A model generated the notes under the pieces. That model made no database searches, was not told where the DNA came from, and saw only the letters and a program-made list of their open reading frames with translations. The position numbers were made by a program, and so were the translations under genes. This document shows positions 8,894 through 20,315 of a stretch of DNA of 64,000 nucleotides, in pieces. Every line of letters starts with the position of its first letter. The stretch's first letter is position 1. Source of the DNA: Pontibaca salina (GTDB lineage: Bacteria > Pseudomonadota > Alphaproteobacteria > Rhodobacterales > Rhodobacteraceae); assembly GCF_016307205.1 (NCBI RefSeq), contig NZ_JAEIJD010000006.1, positions 62,001 through 126,000 of the forward strand, read 5' to 3'.

Positions 8894-8920
8894 AAGCCCC
8901 CCGGATCACCAGAGGGCTTT
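8894..8920. terminator. Weak hairpin, possible end of RidA transcript
   Basis: AAGCCC (8894-8899) can pair with GGGCTT (8914-8919) around a 14-base loop, about 30 bases beyond the stop of the minus-strand RidA gene. The flanking A/T is short on both sides. A marginal call. Confidence 0.3.
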
Positions 8921-8951
8921 CATGCAGTACCTTTGATGTTTCAGGGCCGTG

Positions 8952-9458
8952 TCACGAAGCCGAGCGGACTGCGACAACTTCGATCTCGACCAACCAGGCC
9001 GGATTGGCAAGACCGGCCACCGCAAAGACCGAGCGGGTCGGCAATTCGGGCTGTTCCTCAGTGCCAAAATACTGGGTATATCCCTCCATGAAACCCTTGA
9101 AGTCCATCCCTGCGCTGCCCTCGGGCGCGACCAGATAGACTTGCATCTTGATCACGTCGCCCATCGTCAGATCGAGGGCCGCCAGCTTCTGCTCGATCGA
9201 TGCAAGCACGCTGGCGGTTTGGGTGGCGGTGTCGCCGAAGCGCTCGGGCGAGCCTTCGGAAGCAGTCTCGTCAGCCACTTCCGGCACGGTGCCGCTGAGA
9301 TAAACCAGCGTCGCATCCGCCGGAACCTCGACCGCCTGCAGGATTGGAAAATCCGAATCGGGCAGCGGATGGCGCACCACCTCCGAACCCTGCGCGAGAG
9401 CGCCGCTGGCGGAAAGGGTCAGCGCAGTAACAAATGGCGCGAGTGATTTTCGGATCAT
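8952..9458 (-). CDS. Secreted RidA family protein (imine/enamine deaminase)
   Basis: 168 residues. Unlike most Rid proteins it begins with a Sec signal peptide (IRKSLAPFVTALTLSASGALAQ). The Rid fold follows: VYLSGTVPE, ASIEQKLAALDLTMGDVIKMQVYL, then LPTRSVFAVAGLANPAWLVEIEVVAV. The Arg of PTRSVF and the Glu of VEIEV match the catalytic Arg and the conserved Glu of active RidA, so imine hydrolysis is plausible. Its ATG overlaps the stop of the cytochrome c gene (ATGA), making it the last gene of a three-gene operon. Inferred role: hydrolysing the imine made by the amine oxidase in the periplasm. Confidence 0.88.
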   Translation of the reverse strand: MIRKSLAPFVTALTLSASGALAQGSEVVRHPLPDSDFPILQAVEVPADATLVYLSGTVPEVADETASEGSPERFGDTATQTASVLASIEQKLAALDLTMGDVIKMQVYLVAPEGSAGMDFKGFMEGYTQYFGTEEQPELPTRSVFAVAGLANPAWLVEIEVVAVRSAS

Positions 9459-9943
9459 TCGTGTTCCTCCGCATTCTGGTCTGCCGGATCGTCTGGCCTG
9501 ACATCGGCCACCGCCTCGACCGTACCGTCGGGTTCATAATCATTGCCAAGATTGGTCTGGATGTAATCGGTGATCGCGACCACCTGCTCGTCATCGAGGA
9601 AATGTCCGAGGCTGGGCATCCCGGCCTGGCCGTTGACGATGACATGGGTCGCGTAGCCCGAAAACTCGAGATTCGGGTTCCCGCTCAGCGCCGGATAGTG
9701 ACCGCCCCCCTCGGCACCCGACCCGTCCGACATATGGCACCCAGCACAGAGCGTCTGGTAGAGTTCCTCGCCATCGGTGCTGGTATATTCATCGTTCCAG
9801 TCTGCCCCCTCGTCAGCCATTTCAGTGATCATGGCCTCTTCTGGTTTGATTTCTTTCTCGGCACCCTGATCCGTGCTTTGCGCCTGTAAGGGCAGGGCGG
9901 CGAAGGCGCCGAGGATGAGGGTTGTGATAAACGTGTTTTTCAT
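9455..9943 (-). CDS. Periplasmic c-type cytochrome
   Basis: 162 residues from the ATG at 9943; the open frame continues upstream only because it is antisense to the oxidase gene. Signal peptide: KNTFITTLILGAFAALPLQA. One heme site, CAGCH (in YQTLCAGCHMSDG), and a likely axial Met in GQAGMPSLGHFL. The C-terminus is acidic. The start lies 4 bases after the oxidase stop and the 3' end overlaps the RidA start. The family carries electrons in the periplasm; context suggests it takes them from the flavin oxidase. Confidence 0.9.
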   Translation of the reverse strand: MKNTFITTLILGAFAALPLQAQSTDQGAEKEIKPEEAMITEMADEGADWNDEYTSTDGEELYQTLCAGCHMSDGSGAEGGGHYPALSGNPNLEFSGYATHVIVNGQAGMPSLGHFLDDEQVVAITDYIQTNLGNDYEPDGTVEAVADVRPDDPADQNAEEHE

Positions 9944-9947
9944 GGCT

Positions 9948-11519
9948 TCACCCGTTGATGATTTTGTCATGGAGACGCGAGATCGCGTCGAGCGAGGAGA
10001 GGATGGCACCTTCCTGCCAGGCCGGCAGATAGGAGAGATGCTCTCCGGCGCAGACCACGCGGTTGTCGATCTTGATGGCATCCTCGTAATTGTCGCGATT
10101 CTCCCAGATCCCTGAACAGCCGAGCACCCAAGGCACCTTGTGCCAGACCACACTGACGCCGGTCTTGAACTCCTCGCGGTATTGCGGGTGGATCTTCTCG
10201 CCCATTTTAAGTGCCCACTCCAGCCGCTCTTCTGGCTGCATGGCGTTAAACTTGTAGGAATTCGGCCCGCGCCAAGTATAGCCGCCGAGCAGAACGCCGG
10301 GACCATCAGAGAAATAGCCGGTCGAGGGGTAGCTGATCTGGCCGATGGCCAGATCGGTATAGCTGATGCCGCCAAAGATCTGATCGTCCTGCTCCCAGAA
10401 ACGGCGCTTGAACTCCAGACCCCATTTGGTCGACCCGTTATAGGGCATCGAGCTGATGGCATTTGCGAGACCGCCCGAAAGGTTATGGTCGATCTGGCTG
10501 AGGATCGAGAAGGGGATGGTACAGACGCAGTAATCCGCAGTGCTTGTCTGCTGTCCGCCACCCGCAGTATCCTCCCAGGTGACGGTAACGCCGTTCTCAT
10601 CCTGTTTCAGTGCCACCACCTTGGCGTTATAGGTGATCAGATCCCCGACCTCGCGCTCGAACCCGACGGCAATTTGGTCCATGCCACCGACCGGCTGGAA
10701 CATCGGTGCCTGGTGGTCGATGGTTTCGTGGGTGGCCATATAGGCCCAGAGCCGCGACTGCAGAACCTCTTGCGGGTCAAGCAGATCGGAAGCCACGGGC
10801 GCGGCCCCTACGCCACCGCCAGGCTGCTTCTCAAAGCCGCGATATTCGCTGGTCTCAAGGCTTTTGACATATTCGTTCTGGTTGTTGAGCACGCCGAAAC
10901 TGCGCAGGCTCTCGATGAGAACCTCTCGGTCTTCGGCTGTCACCGCTTCGTCAAGCTTGCCCTGATCGACGGCCTTCGCCAGCAACTCGGAAATATGCCC
11001 GCGATAGTCGGTCTTGATGTCGCGCAGACGTTGCGGCTTGCCGCCAAAGGCGTCGGTACGGTGCAGATAGCTGTTGTAGTTGATCTGGACGAACGGCTCC
11101 ATCGGCACTTTGAGGCGACGGCAATAATCAAGCAGCGCATGATGGTTGAACGGAATGCGCCAAGGGCCGGGATTGATGTAATTGCCTTCGGCGAAATCAA
11201 CGTTCTGGGTTGCTCCGCCGAGCTCGGTGTAACTGTCGCCCGAGCGCAGGGTCCAGCAACGCCCCCCGGCCTTTTCGCGGTATTCCAGTACCTCGACATT
11301 GTAACCCGCGGCGCGCATCTCATAGGCAGCGGTTAGACCTGCCAAACCAGCGCCGAGGATCAGCACTTTGGCACCCTTGGGATCGCCATCAAGCTTGATA
11401 GGCCCGCTGTAATCCGAAGGCGCGGCGTAACCCATTGATGTCATTGCGTGGTACATGGCAGTGCTGCCGGCGACAGTCCCGATCATGCCCAACAGATTGC
11501 GACGTGTGATTTCAGTCAT
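9948..11519 (-). CDS. Tat-exported flavin-containing amine oxidase (likely a dehydrogenase)
   Basis: 523 residues. It starts with a twin-arginine signal (TRRNLLGMIGTVAGS). The FAD dinucleotide site VLILGAGLAGLTAAYEM is near residues 50-66, followed by EYREKAGGRCWT and GGATQNVD. Near the C-terminus, VVCAGEHLSYLPAWQEGAILS is the second FAD-contacting motif of the monoamine oxidase family. It is the first gene of an operon with a c-type cytochrome and a secreted RidA. Some family members, such as NicA2, pass electrons to cytochrome c rather than oxygen, and the context argues for that here. The amine substrate cannot be read from sequence. Confidence 0.88.
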   Translation of the reverse strand: MTEITRRNLLGMIGTVAGSTAMYHAMTSMGYAAPSDYSGPIKLDGDPKGAKVLILGAGLAGLTAAYEMRAAGYNVEVLEYREKAGGRCWTLRSGDSYTELGGATQNVDFAEGNYINPGPWRIPFNHHALLDYCRRLKVPMEPFVQINYNSYLHRTDAFGGKPQRLRDIKTDYRGHISELLAKAVDQGKLDEAVTAEDREVLIESLRSFGVLNNQNEYVKSLETSEYRGFEKQPGGGVGAAPVASDLLDPQEVLQSRLWAYMATHETIDHQAPMFQPVGGMDQIAVGFEREVGDLITYNAKVVALKQDENGVTVTWEDTAGGGQQTSTADYCVCTIPFSILSQIDHNLSGGLANAISSMPYNGSTKWGLEFKRRFWEQDDQIFGGISYTDLAIGQISYPSTGYFSDGPGVLLGGYTWRGPNSYKFNAMQPEERLEWALKMGEKIHPQYREEFKTGVSVVWHKVPWVLGCSGIWENRDNYEDAIKIDNRVVCAGEHLSYLPAWQEGAILSSLDAISRLHDKIING

Positions 11520-11610
11520 TAGGAGGCTCCCGATCTGCGAAAATACTTAGGTACGGCACCGATCTCGACGAAGCCGCAATTGCGCCAGAGCCGGAACCGA
11601 GCACCGCCTT

Positions 11611-11637
11611 AGTATAAACACAAAATGATCTTGTCAC
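11611..11637 (-). promoter_or_regulatory. Candidate promoter of the amine oxidase operon
   Basis: On the minus strand GTGACA (11637-11632) and TATACT (11616-11611) are 15 bases apart, in an AT-rich patch about 90 bases upstream of the oxidase ATG. The -10 is strong, the spacing short. Confidence 0.4.
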
Positions 11638-11738
11638 GATTTTGTTCCGGTATTTTTTTGCAATCTTTGCTATGAAGGAGAGAGGAATAGGGGGCGAGAT
11701 ACAGCAAGTGTTTCGCCGTGATAGTGTATGGATCATTA

Positions 11739-11978
11739 CCACGTGGCGCGGTGCGCCTGCAGCGTGCGTTTGATCTGGATATTAGGCTGTAAACGCTTAA
11801 TAAATTGGTTCAAAATCATCAGGACGATGATCTAAAATCGGGTCCGCATGCGGGTGTTGCTAAGGAGAGTGAGCGCCTTCGCAAAGAACTCCGCCTCCGG
11901 CGCGCAGCGAAGATTAAGCACCCCGCGCAATCGCGTCGTGCGAAATCTACCGGCTCAAGCCGACAGGCGCGTAAGTAA
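11739..11978 (+). pseudogene. Remnant of IS3-family transposase OrfA
   Basis: One frame reads AVRLQRAFDLDIRL, a TAA at 11790-11792, then TLNKLVQNHQDDDLKSGPH followed by AGVAKESERLRKELRLRR. The block TLNKxVQxHQxDDLxSGPHxxVAKExERLR is characteristic of IS3-family OrfA (helix-turn-helix end plus leucine-zipper start). It has no intact start, an internal stop, a diverged end after LRLRR, and no OrfB or inverted repeats that I can find. It is a fossil insertion upstream of the oxidase operon. Confidence 0.6.
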
Positions 11979-12258
11979 ATCCACTTAAACGCAATTCCCT
12001 CTAATTTATACTCAGCGTCAGTGAATTCATTTTCGAGTTTGTCGACCCGGTCACGTTGGCAGCGGGTGAGTTCACTCCAAACCAATGGGGTCTCCGTTCA
12101 AGTTTGCAACCGACCTGATCTTACTCATCGTCTTAGGTTTGTTGCGGCAACGAAGGTCCAGGACCTGACAAATATAATGCATACACATCGCTGCAATCAG
12201 ACCCGAGCGTATCGGCCTCTCGGGCCTTGTTGTCGAATGAGCTAAGCGCAGCCTCGCT
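11979..12258. other. Intergenic region after the IS remnant
   Basis: About 280 bases up to the stop of the ThiE gene. No coding frame with a sensible start or family resemblance on either strand. It may be further decayed IS sequence, but nothing recognisable remains. Confidence 0.4.
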
Positions 12259-15416
<3,158 letters not shown>

Positions 15417-15527
15417 GTGAAGATTGAGCCACAGGTCCCTTTCGGGCCGAGAGGGGGAGGCGGTGATGCTGCGCCATACCGGACTGCGCCCCAGGCCTGT
15501 CACCGCCCATCGGTTGCGCTGCAATGA
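15417..15527 (+). CDS. Possible 36-residue leader peptide coupled to psd
   Basis: A GTG-started frame ([15 protein letters not shown]..., ending VALQ) with GAGGAG 7 bases upstream, a better ribosome site than psd itself has. Its TGA overlaps the psd ATG as ATGA, the usual layout for translational coupling. The peptide resembles nothing I know. It could be a small regulatory frame or merely a ribosome loading path for psd. Confidence 0.4.
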   Translation: MKIEPQVPFGPRGGGGDAAPYRTAPQACHRPSVALQ

Positions 15528-16210
15528 ATATGCTCCGTACCTTCGTCAAGCCGATGCACCGGGAAGGGATCCGGTTTGTCGCGATATTCGCTGTGATCAC
15601 CGTTTTCCTTTTTTTGCTGTCGCCGGTGACCGGCTGGATCGGCGTCGGCCTGACGATCTGGTGCTATTATTTCTTCCGCGATCCCGAGCGGGTACCCCCC
15701 ACCGGCGAAGGGCTGGTTATCAGCCCAGCGGATGGTGTCGTGTCGCTGATCGAGCCGGCAGTGCCGCCGGCCGAGCTAGGGATGCCTGACGCCGCGCTGA
15801 CCCGGGTGAGCATTTTCATGAACGTGTTCAATTGTCACGTGAATCGCGCACCCACCGGCGGCACGATCACCCATATCGCCTATCGGCCGGGCAAATTCTT
15901 CAATGCCTCGCTGGACAAGGCCAGTGCCGATAACGAACGCAACAGCTTGCGCATCCGCTCGCATGCCGGGCCGGATCTAGCGGTGGTGCAGATTGCCGGT
16001 CTCGTTGCGCGCCGGATCGTATGCTTTGCGGACCCTGGCGATGCAATCTCGGCCGGAGAACGGTTCGGCCTGATCCGGTTCGGCTCCCGGCTGGATGTCT
16101 ACCTTCCCGACGGCGTAGAGCCGAAGGTGGCCGTTGGCCAGACGATGGTCGCGGGCGAGACCGTGATCGCCGAATTTGACCTGCCCGCGCAAAGCGGAAC
16201 GGTTACATGA
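15524..16210 (+). CDS. psd: Phosphatidylserine decarboxylase
   Basis: 228 residues, the short form typical of alphaproteobacteria. It converts phosphatidylserine to phosphatidylethanolamine at the inner membrane. The N-terminal membrane helix ([22 protein letters not shown]) is followed by [27 protein letters not shown] and the [11 protein letters not shown] motif. Autocleavage at that Gly-Ser makes the pyruvoyl cofactor. The stop overlaps the start of pssA. First main gene of a psd-pssA-pmtA operon. Confidence 0.96.
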   Translation: MNMLRTFVKPMHREGIRFVAIFAVITVFLFLLSPVTGWIGVGLTIWCYYFFRDPERVPPTGEGLVISPADGVVSLIEPAVPPAELGMPDAALTRVSIFMNVFNCHVNRAPTGGTITHIAYRPGKFFNASLDKASADNERNSLRIRSHAGPDLAVVQIAGLVARRIVCFADPGDAISAGERFGLIRFGSRLDVYLPDGVEPKVAVGQTMVAGETVIAEFDLPAQSGTVT

Positions 16211-16968
16211 GCGGACAGCCGCCCCGAGACCGGATCGTCTCCGAGGTGCCGCTGTTGCAGCTCTTGCCCAACATGATCACGATCACCGCGATCTGTGCCG
16301 GCTTGTCGGCGATCCGGTTCGGCATAGAAGGGGATTATTCCCTTGCTGCGCGGCTGATCCTTGCGGCCTGCATACTGGATGCGCTTGACGGTCGGCTGGC
16401 ACGGGCGCTGTCATGCGACAGCAAACTGGGGGCCGAGCTGGATTCCCTTGCCGACTTTCTCAATTTCGGCGCGGCGCCACCGCTGCTGATCTATTTCTGG
16501 GCACTGCAGGATCTCAAGAGCGGCGGATGGATCTGCGTTCTGGTCTTTGCGGTATGCTGCGCATTGCGATTGGCCCGCTTCAACGTCAGCACCAAATCCG
16601 AGACCACCAACGCCGACAGTGCCTATTTCGTAGGGGTGCCCGCCCCGGCGGGGGCCATGCTGGTGCTGTTTCCGATGTTCCTGTCTTTCGCCTTTGTCGG
16701 CGCGCCGATCCTCAATCCGGTCGCGATCTGCCTCTACATGGTGGTTATTGGCCTGCTGCTGATTAGCCGGATTCCGACCTGGTCGTTCAAGACAACAACG
16801 GTCTCGCGCCACAACGTGAAGGCATTTCTGGTCGGCTTCGCATTCATCGGCGCTGCGGTGCTCACCTTTGCCTGGGTCACGTTGGTCATCCTGTGTCTGG
16901 GGTACATTCTGGCAGTGGTCTGGGCGCTGGTCGCAAAATCGAAACTCTCAACCGACAAGGAGACGTGA
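16207..16968 (+). CDS. pssA: CDP-diacylglycerol-serine O-phosphatidyltransferase
   Basis: 253 residues with about seven membrane segments. The CDP-alcohol phosphotransferase signature, D-G-x2-A-R-x8-G-x3-D-x3-D, is complete in [12 protein letters not shown] through [10 protein letters not shown] (about residues 58-83). It makes phosphatidylserine from CDP-diacylglycerol and serine, the substrate of the psd product encoded just upstream. It overlaps psd by 4 bases and is followed immediately by the methyltransferase gene. Confidence 0.95.
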   Translation: MSGQPPRDRIVSEVPLLQLLPNMITITAICAGLSAIRFGIEGDYSLAARLILAACILDALDGRLARALSCDSKLGAELDSLADFLNFGAAPPLLIYFWALQDLKSGGWICVLVFAVCCALRLARFNVSTKSETTNADSAYFVGVPAPAGAMLVLFPMFLSFAFVGAPILNPVAICLYMVVIGLLLISRIPTWSFKTTTVSRHNVKAFLVGFAFIGAAVLTFAWVTLVILCLGYILAVVWALVAKSKLSTDKET

Positions 16969-16969
16969 A

Positions 16970-17599
16970 GTGGAAAGCAAGGCGGTCGAGACCTCTTATG
17001 CCCGCTGGGCGCCCATATACGACAGGACGTTCGGAGCAATCACCGATGGCGCGCGGCGGAACGCGGTGGCCCATATCAACCAGCGTTCGGGCACCGTGCT
17101 GGAGGTTGGGGTCGGCACCGGCCTTTCGCTGCGGCATTACCGGCCCGAATTGCAGGTTACCGGCATCGATTTCAGCCGCGACATGCTGGACAAGGCACAA
17201 GACAAGGTCGCGGAACTGGGGCTGGATCACGTGACGGCGCTCAGGCAGATGGATGCGCGGAGCCTCGACTTTCCGGATGACCATTTCGACACTATTGCGG
17301 CGATGCATGTCCTGTCGGTCGTGCCGGAGCCCGAGAAGGTGATGGCCGAGATCGCCCGCGTCTGCAAGCCAGGCGGCGAGGTCGTGATCGTCAACCATTT
17401 CAAGCGCACGAAAGGTGCTCTTGCGATCCTTGAGCGCAGCTTTGCGCCCTTTGCCAATGTCTTGGGCTGGCATTCGGACTTTGAAGAGGCCACAGTGTTA
17501 CAGGAAAAATGCCTTGCCTGCACAGAGCGCCGGATCTTGCCCCCGCTCGGAATGATGACTTTTCTCGCCTTGAAAAAATCCAGCGCAGCATCGGCTTAA
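16970..17599 (+). CDS. pmtA: PmtA-type phosphatidylethanolamine N-methyltransferase
   Basis: 209 residues from a GTG at 16970, chosen because AAGGAG lies 7 bases upstream and the protein then aligns at VETSYARWAPIYDRTFGAI, the normal N-terminus of Rhodobacter-type PmtA. SAM motif I is VLEVGVGTGLSLRHY, followed by GIDFSRDMLDKA and PGGEVVIVNHF. The position directly behind psd and pssA supports successive methylation of phosphatidylethanolamine to phosphatidylcholine. A menaquinone/UbiE-like methyltransferase is the main alternative. Confidence 0.88.
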   Translation: MESKAVETSYARWAPIYDRTFGAITDGARRNAVAHINQRSGTVLEVGVGTGLSLRHYRPELQVTGIDFSRDMLDKAQDKVAELGLDHVTALRQMDARSLDFPDDHFDTIAAMHVLSVVPEPEKVMAEIARVCKPGGEVVIVNHFKRTKGALAILERSFAPFANVLGWHSDFEEATVLQEKCLACTERRILPPLGMMTFLALKKSSAASA

Positions 17600-18091
17600 A
17601 CTTTGCGCCACGTGCGCGGTGCAGCATCAACAGAGCACCCGATCGATCCTATTCATCCCCATAAACCGGGGATGGTTCTGTGGATAAGGGCTCGGAACCC
17701 CTTGCCTGATTGGGCCGAGCTGGGGGTGCCTAAAATTTAAGCAATGGCTTGGCCCCGATGATAACGCAGGGCGCAATCATGGCATCGCTAAGTAACTCGG
17801 GGATGAGGGGCTGAGTGCCACATGAGTTAAATCGGGAGGCTGTGAACAGGCAGTTCCAGCAAGATGCGCAGCTACGTAATCTGGTCGGTTTTTTTTGGGG
17901 GGGGTACGTTCACTGCCCAATGGTGCAAAGCGCAGCATTATCACGAGAATTCCTAACGCGGGCGCCAAAATATCCTGGCGTGATCCATCTTCTCATACCG
18001 GAAGAATAAAAAAGCATCGCGTAGGAAATCGCGTTTTAATTTTCGGACGGGGTGTCGTCCTGGCGTTCGCCTTTTTTACACCCCGCCCATT
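17600..18091. other. Intergenic region with T8G8 homopolymer tract
   Basis: About 490 bases between convergent pmtA and the DsrE gene. A run of eight T followed by eight G is at 17889-17904. Short frames, such as 17815-18009 on the plus strand, cross this run but have no start context or known relatives. No terminator with a T-run follows pmtA closely. Confidence 0.4.
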
Positions 18092-18113
18092 CAAAATACG
18101 GCTAATTGAGCCG
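18092..18113 (-). terminator. Likely terminator of the DsrE-like gene
   Basis: On the minus strand, just past the stop, CGGCT (18113-18109) pairs with AGCCG (18103-18099) around a 5-base loop and is followed by TATTTTG. The stem is short. Confidence 0.4.
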
Positions 18114-18119
18114 GTTTGA

Positions 18120-18638
18120 TCAGTTAGCTTCCTCAAGTTCGCGAAGGCCACCAACCGGCAGCGGAATTGGGTTAATGTATTCATACCCTTCGGACTGCAG
18201 CAGGACAACTTCGGCGAAGCCGGCCGGAACGACGGTAACAAAGCCATGCATGTCTTCGGGTTTATAGCCGGCGGCTCGAACCGCATTCGAGCACATGCGG
18301 AATTCCACGCCTTGGTCGGCAAGCTCGGCCATCATGTCCATAAGGCCATAATATTTATCGTAATTCTGCTTGGCGAAGGCACGCAGTTCCGGGCCGTGGC
18401 TGACAACTACTGTTTTTCCGGGAACGACCTTCCGAGTGTTCTTAACAAATGCAGCGAGAGTGACCAGCCCATTCGGGTCCTCGTAGTTGACATCGAACAC
18501 CTGGTTGATCTCCGGGTATTCATGCATGTCCACCTTGGCTGTGCCGTATGGTGTCATTCCTTCGTCGGCAAAGCTAGCGAGAGATTGCGCGACTAGAAAA
18601 GCGGCGGCTAAAGCGGGAAGGCGGGCAGAAAACTTCAT
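18120..18638 (-). CDS. Exported DsrE/DsrF-like protein
   Basis: 172 residues with a signal peptide (SARLPALAAAFLVAQSLASFA). The mature part has VFDVNYEDPNGLVTLAAFVKNTRK, VVVSHGPELRAFA, GVEFRMCSNAVRAAGY, and VTVVPAGFAEVVLLQSEGYEYI. The position of the single Cys (FRMCSNAV) matches the DsrE-fold family involved in sulfur relay or binding. It lacks the partners of a dissimilatory sulfur cluster, so the role is open. Transcribed alone. Confidence 0.85.
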   Translation of the reverse strand: MKFSARLPALAAAFLVAQSLASFADEGMTPYGTAKVDMHEYPEINQVFDVNYEDPNGLVTLAAFVKNTRKVVPGKTVVVSHGPELRAFAKQNYDKYYGLMDMMAELADQGVEFRMCSNAVRAAGYKPEDMHGFVTVVPAGFAEVVLLQSEGYEYINPIPLPVGGLRELEEAN

Positions 18639-18669
18639 CGAGGTTACCTCTTTTGTTGGACTTCGAGCA

Positions 18670-18698
18670 TGCTAAGTAAGATCAATCAGTAAAGTCAA
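18670..18698 (-). promoter_or_regulatory. Candidate promoter of the DsrE-like gene
   Basis: Minus strand TTGACT (18698-18693), 17 bases, TTAGCA (18675-18670), about 30 bases before the ATG, with a GAGGTAAC ribosome site between. Confidence 0.45.
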
Positions 18699-19243
18699 CG
18701 GAATTAATCGGCGGGTCGGCTTCTGGCCCCATTTTGAGGCCACCGGCCCGAATTTTCGCCAATTCGGCATGAGTGGCTGTAGGTAATTGCCGAAAAACTT
18801 GGCTCTTTGTTCTGTGAAAGCGTAGAAAAAGAGGAAAAATTCTTAAAAACGCACCGCGTTTTTTATTTTTCAGCAAAAAAGGGTGAAAGCAAAAAATACT
18901 GCTGCCGACTCGCCCCGATGGCCTGAAACCCCCGAGTGTTTTCTTGCAGTGAAACAGGTAGTTCACGCTGGGCTGACGATGTGGGTTTTCAGCGTTGTGG
19001 AGTAAGCGCCGCTTGGGAATAGGTTTCCTATCAATGGCTTCCTGCGATTTCACCAGCATGGCCAGTATATCGGTCTCCGGTAGGCCGCGCGACCAGAGCC
19101 AGTGCTTCAGGTGACCGAGCAGCAGGGCCGAGCCCTCCTGTCGCCATCATGCGAGCGAGAGCATAGACCCCGGAGGCGGTAAAGGCGATTTTCCCGCACG
19201 CTTTTCGGTTGCCTGTTTGAGCTGTAGTATTACCATTCACCCC
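18699..19243. other. Intergenic region with an orphan hairpin
   Basis: About 545 bases between divergent genes. On the minus strand two overlapping frames share a stretch (about 19060-19150) that reads LLLGHLKHWLWSRGLPETDILAMLVKSQEAIDRK if one frame change is allowed, possibly a decayed gene of unknown family. No intact gene is visible. Confidence 0.35.
18845..18870. terminator. Bidirectional-looking terminator hairpin
   Basis: AAAAACGC (18845-18852) pairs with GCGTTTTT (18856-18863) around the loop ACC and runs into TTTATTTTT. It has the form of an intrinsic terminator on either strand, but no intact gene now ends at it; it may have served the decayed frame at about 19060-19150. Confidence 0.45.
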
Positions 19244-20116
19244 ATGCAGCATTCAAAGCATCTGCCAGCGTATACGCGGCTCTCAGTCCGATTCATCGGT
19301 GTCGTGGCATTGGCTTGGCTTTTTGTCCTCGCCGCTGCGGTGTCACCCTTGCGCGCAGCGGAGCGAAGCAGGGTCGAGGCATTTCTGAACATTACTGGTT
19401 TCGACGTGGCGCTTGATTCCATCGCCTTGTCAGCAGGCAGTGCGCCAGGGATGCTTGGCTTGGATGATAGTGCCTTTGGCGCTGACTGGAGCCGCATCGC
19501 AGGTCAAGTTTTCGACACCGATGTAATGCATGAAATGGCGCTGGATATTTTAGAGGTTGCGCTTGAAGAAGGGCCCCTGAACCACGCCGCAGCGTTTTAC
19601 GCGACCGATCTCGGGCAGCGCTTGGTTGCGGCCGAGAATATTGCCCATATGGCCGAAGACAGCGTCGCCAACGAGGCCGAGGGGCGGCGCATCATTTCGG
19701 ATCTGGTGCGCAAAGGGGCGGCGCGGCTGGGGATCCTCAGACGGATGAATCTCGCCGTCGGCAGTTCGGACAGCAGCCTGCGGGCCTTGCAGGAGATCCA
19801 GCTGAGGTTTCTTCTCGCGGCGAGTGCGGCCGGGATTATCGACATGCCGCTAAGCGCCGCAGAACTGCGGGACCTGCTCAGGGGCCAAGAGCGCGAAATG
19901 CGCCGCGCGTTGCAACGATCAGCGCTGGCCGGGGCCGCGTGGACCTATCGGCAATTCAGTGACGGGGAGCTGAGGACCTACGCCGAGGCGTTGGAACAGC
20001 CCGATATGCAAATGGTCTACGAGTTGCTAAACGCTGTTCAGTTTGAGATCATGGCGAACCGCTTTGAGGAACTGGCAATGCGCATGGCGGGTCTGCAGGA
20101 AGAGCACGATATCTGA
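19244..20116 (+). CDS. DUF2059 domain-containing protein, exported
   Basis: 290 residues from the ATG at 19244; a TTG nine codons earlier is possible but less likely. A long signal/anchor sequence (VRFIGVVALAWLFVLAAAVSPLRA) is followed by an all-helical protein. FYATDLGQRLVAAE and, near the C-terminus, FSDGELRTYAEALEQPDMQMVYELLN match the DUF2059 pattern, where FxxEEL...F..P.G is typical. Function unknown. It ends about 200 bases before the ribosomal-protein operon. Confidence 0.75.
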   Translation: MQHSKHLPAYTRLSVRFIGVVALAWLFVLAAAVSPLRAAERSRVEAFLNITGFDVALDSIALSAGSAPGMLGLDDSAFGADWSRIAGQVFDTDVMHEMALDILEVALEEGPLNHAAAFYATDLGQRLVAAENIAHMAEDSVANEAEGRRIISDLVRKGAARLGILRRMNLAVGSSDSSLRALQEIQLRFLLAASAAGIIDMPLSAAELRDLLRGQEREMRRALQRSALAGAAWTYRQFSDGELRTYAEALEQPDMQMVYELLNAVQFEIMANRFEELAMRMAGLQEEHDI

Positions 20117-20207
20117 GTTAGCAGAGGCCGTGCAAAGCGGTTGACTCTGGTGCAGGTCACAGCCATAAGCGCGACATTCCGGCCCGTGTCAGCGTGTCGG
20201 CTATCGT

Positions 20208-20213
20208 TATAAT
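20208..20213 (+). promoter_or_regulatory. Candidate -10 element for the rplU operon
   Basis: A perfect TATAAT about 100 bases before the rplU ATG. The matching -35 is weak (CGTGTC at 17-base spacing). It is the best promoter signal in the gap. Confidence 0.4.
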
Positions 20214-20315
20214 ATTGCCCTATAGCCAAACGGGCGCGCTGTTCGAGGTAGGTCGTTGGCCGTAAACACCCGTTAATACGGGGACCACAGGACGCGATGG
20301 AAAAGGAATACACGC

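Noticed and set aside
8686-8895. 69-codon open frame after the orphan gene
   Set aside because: No ribosome site, overlaps the end of the orphan gene, and composition is random-looking.
10140-11336. 398-codon open frame on the plus strand
   Set aside because: Antisense to the amine oxidase gene, whose FAD motifs and Tat signal are unambiguous.
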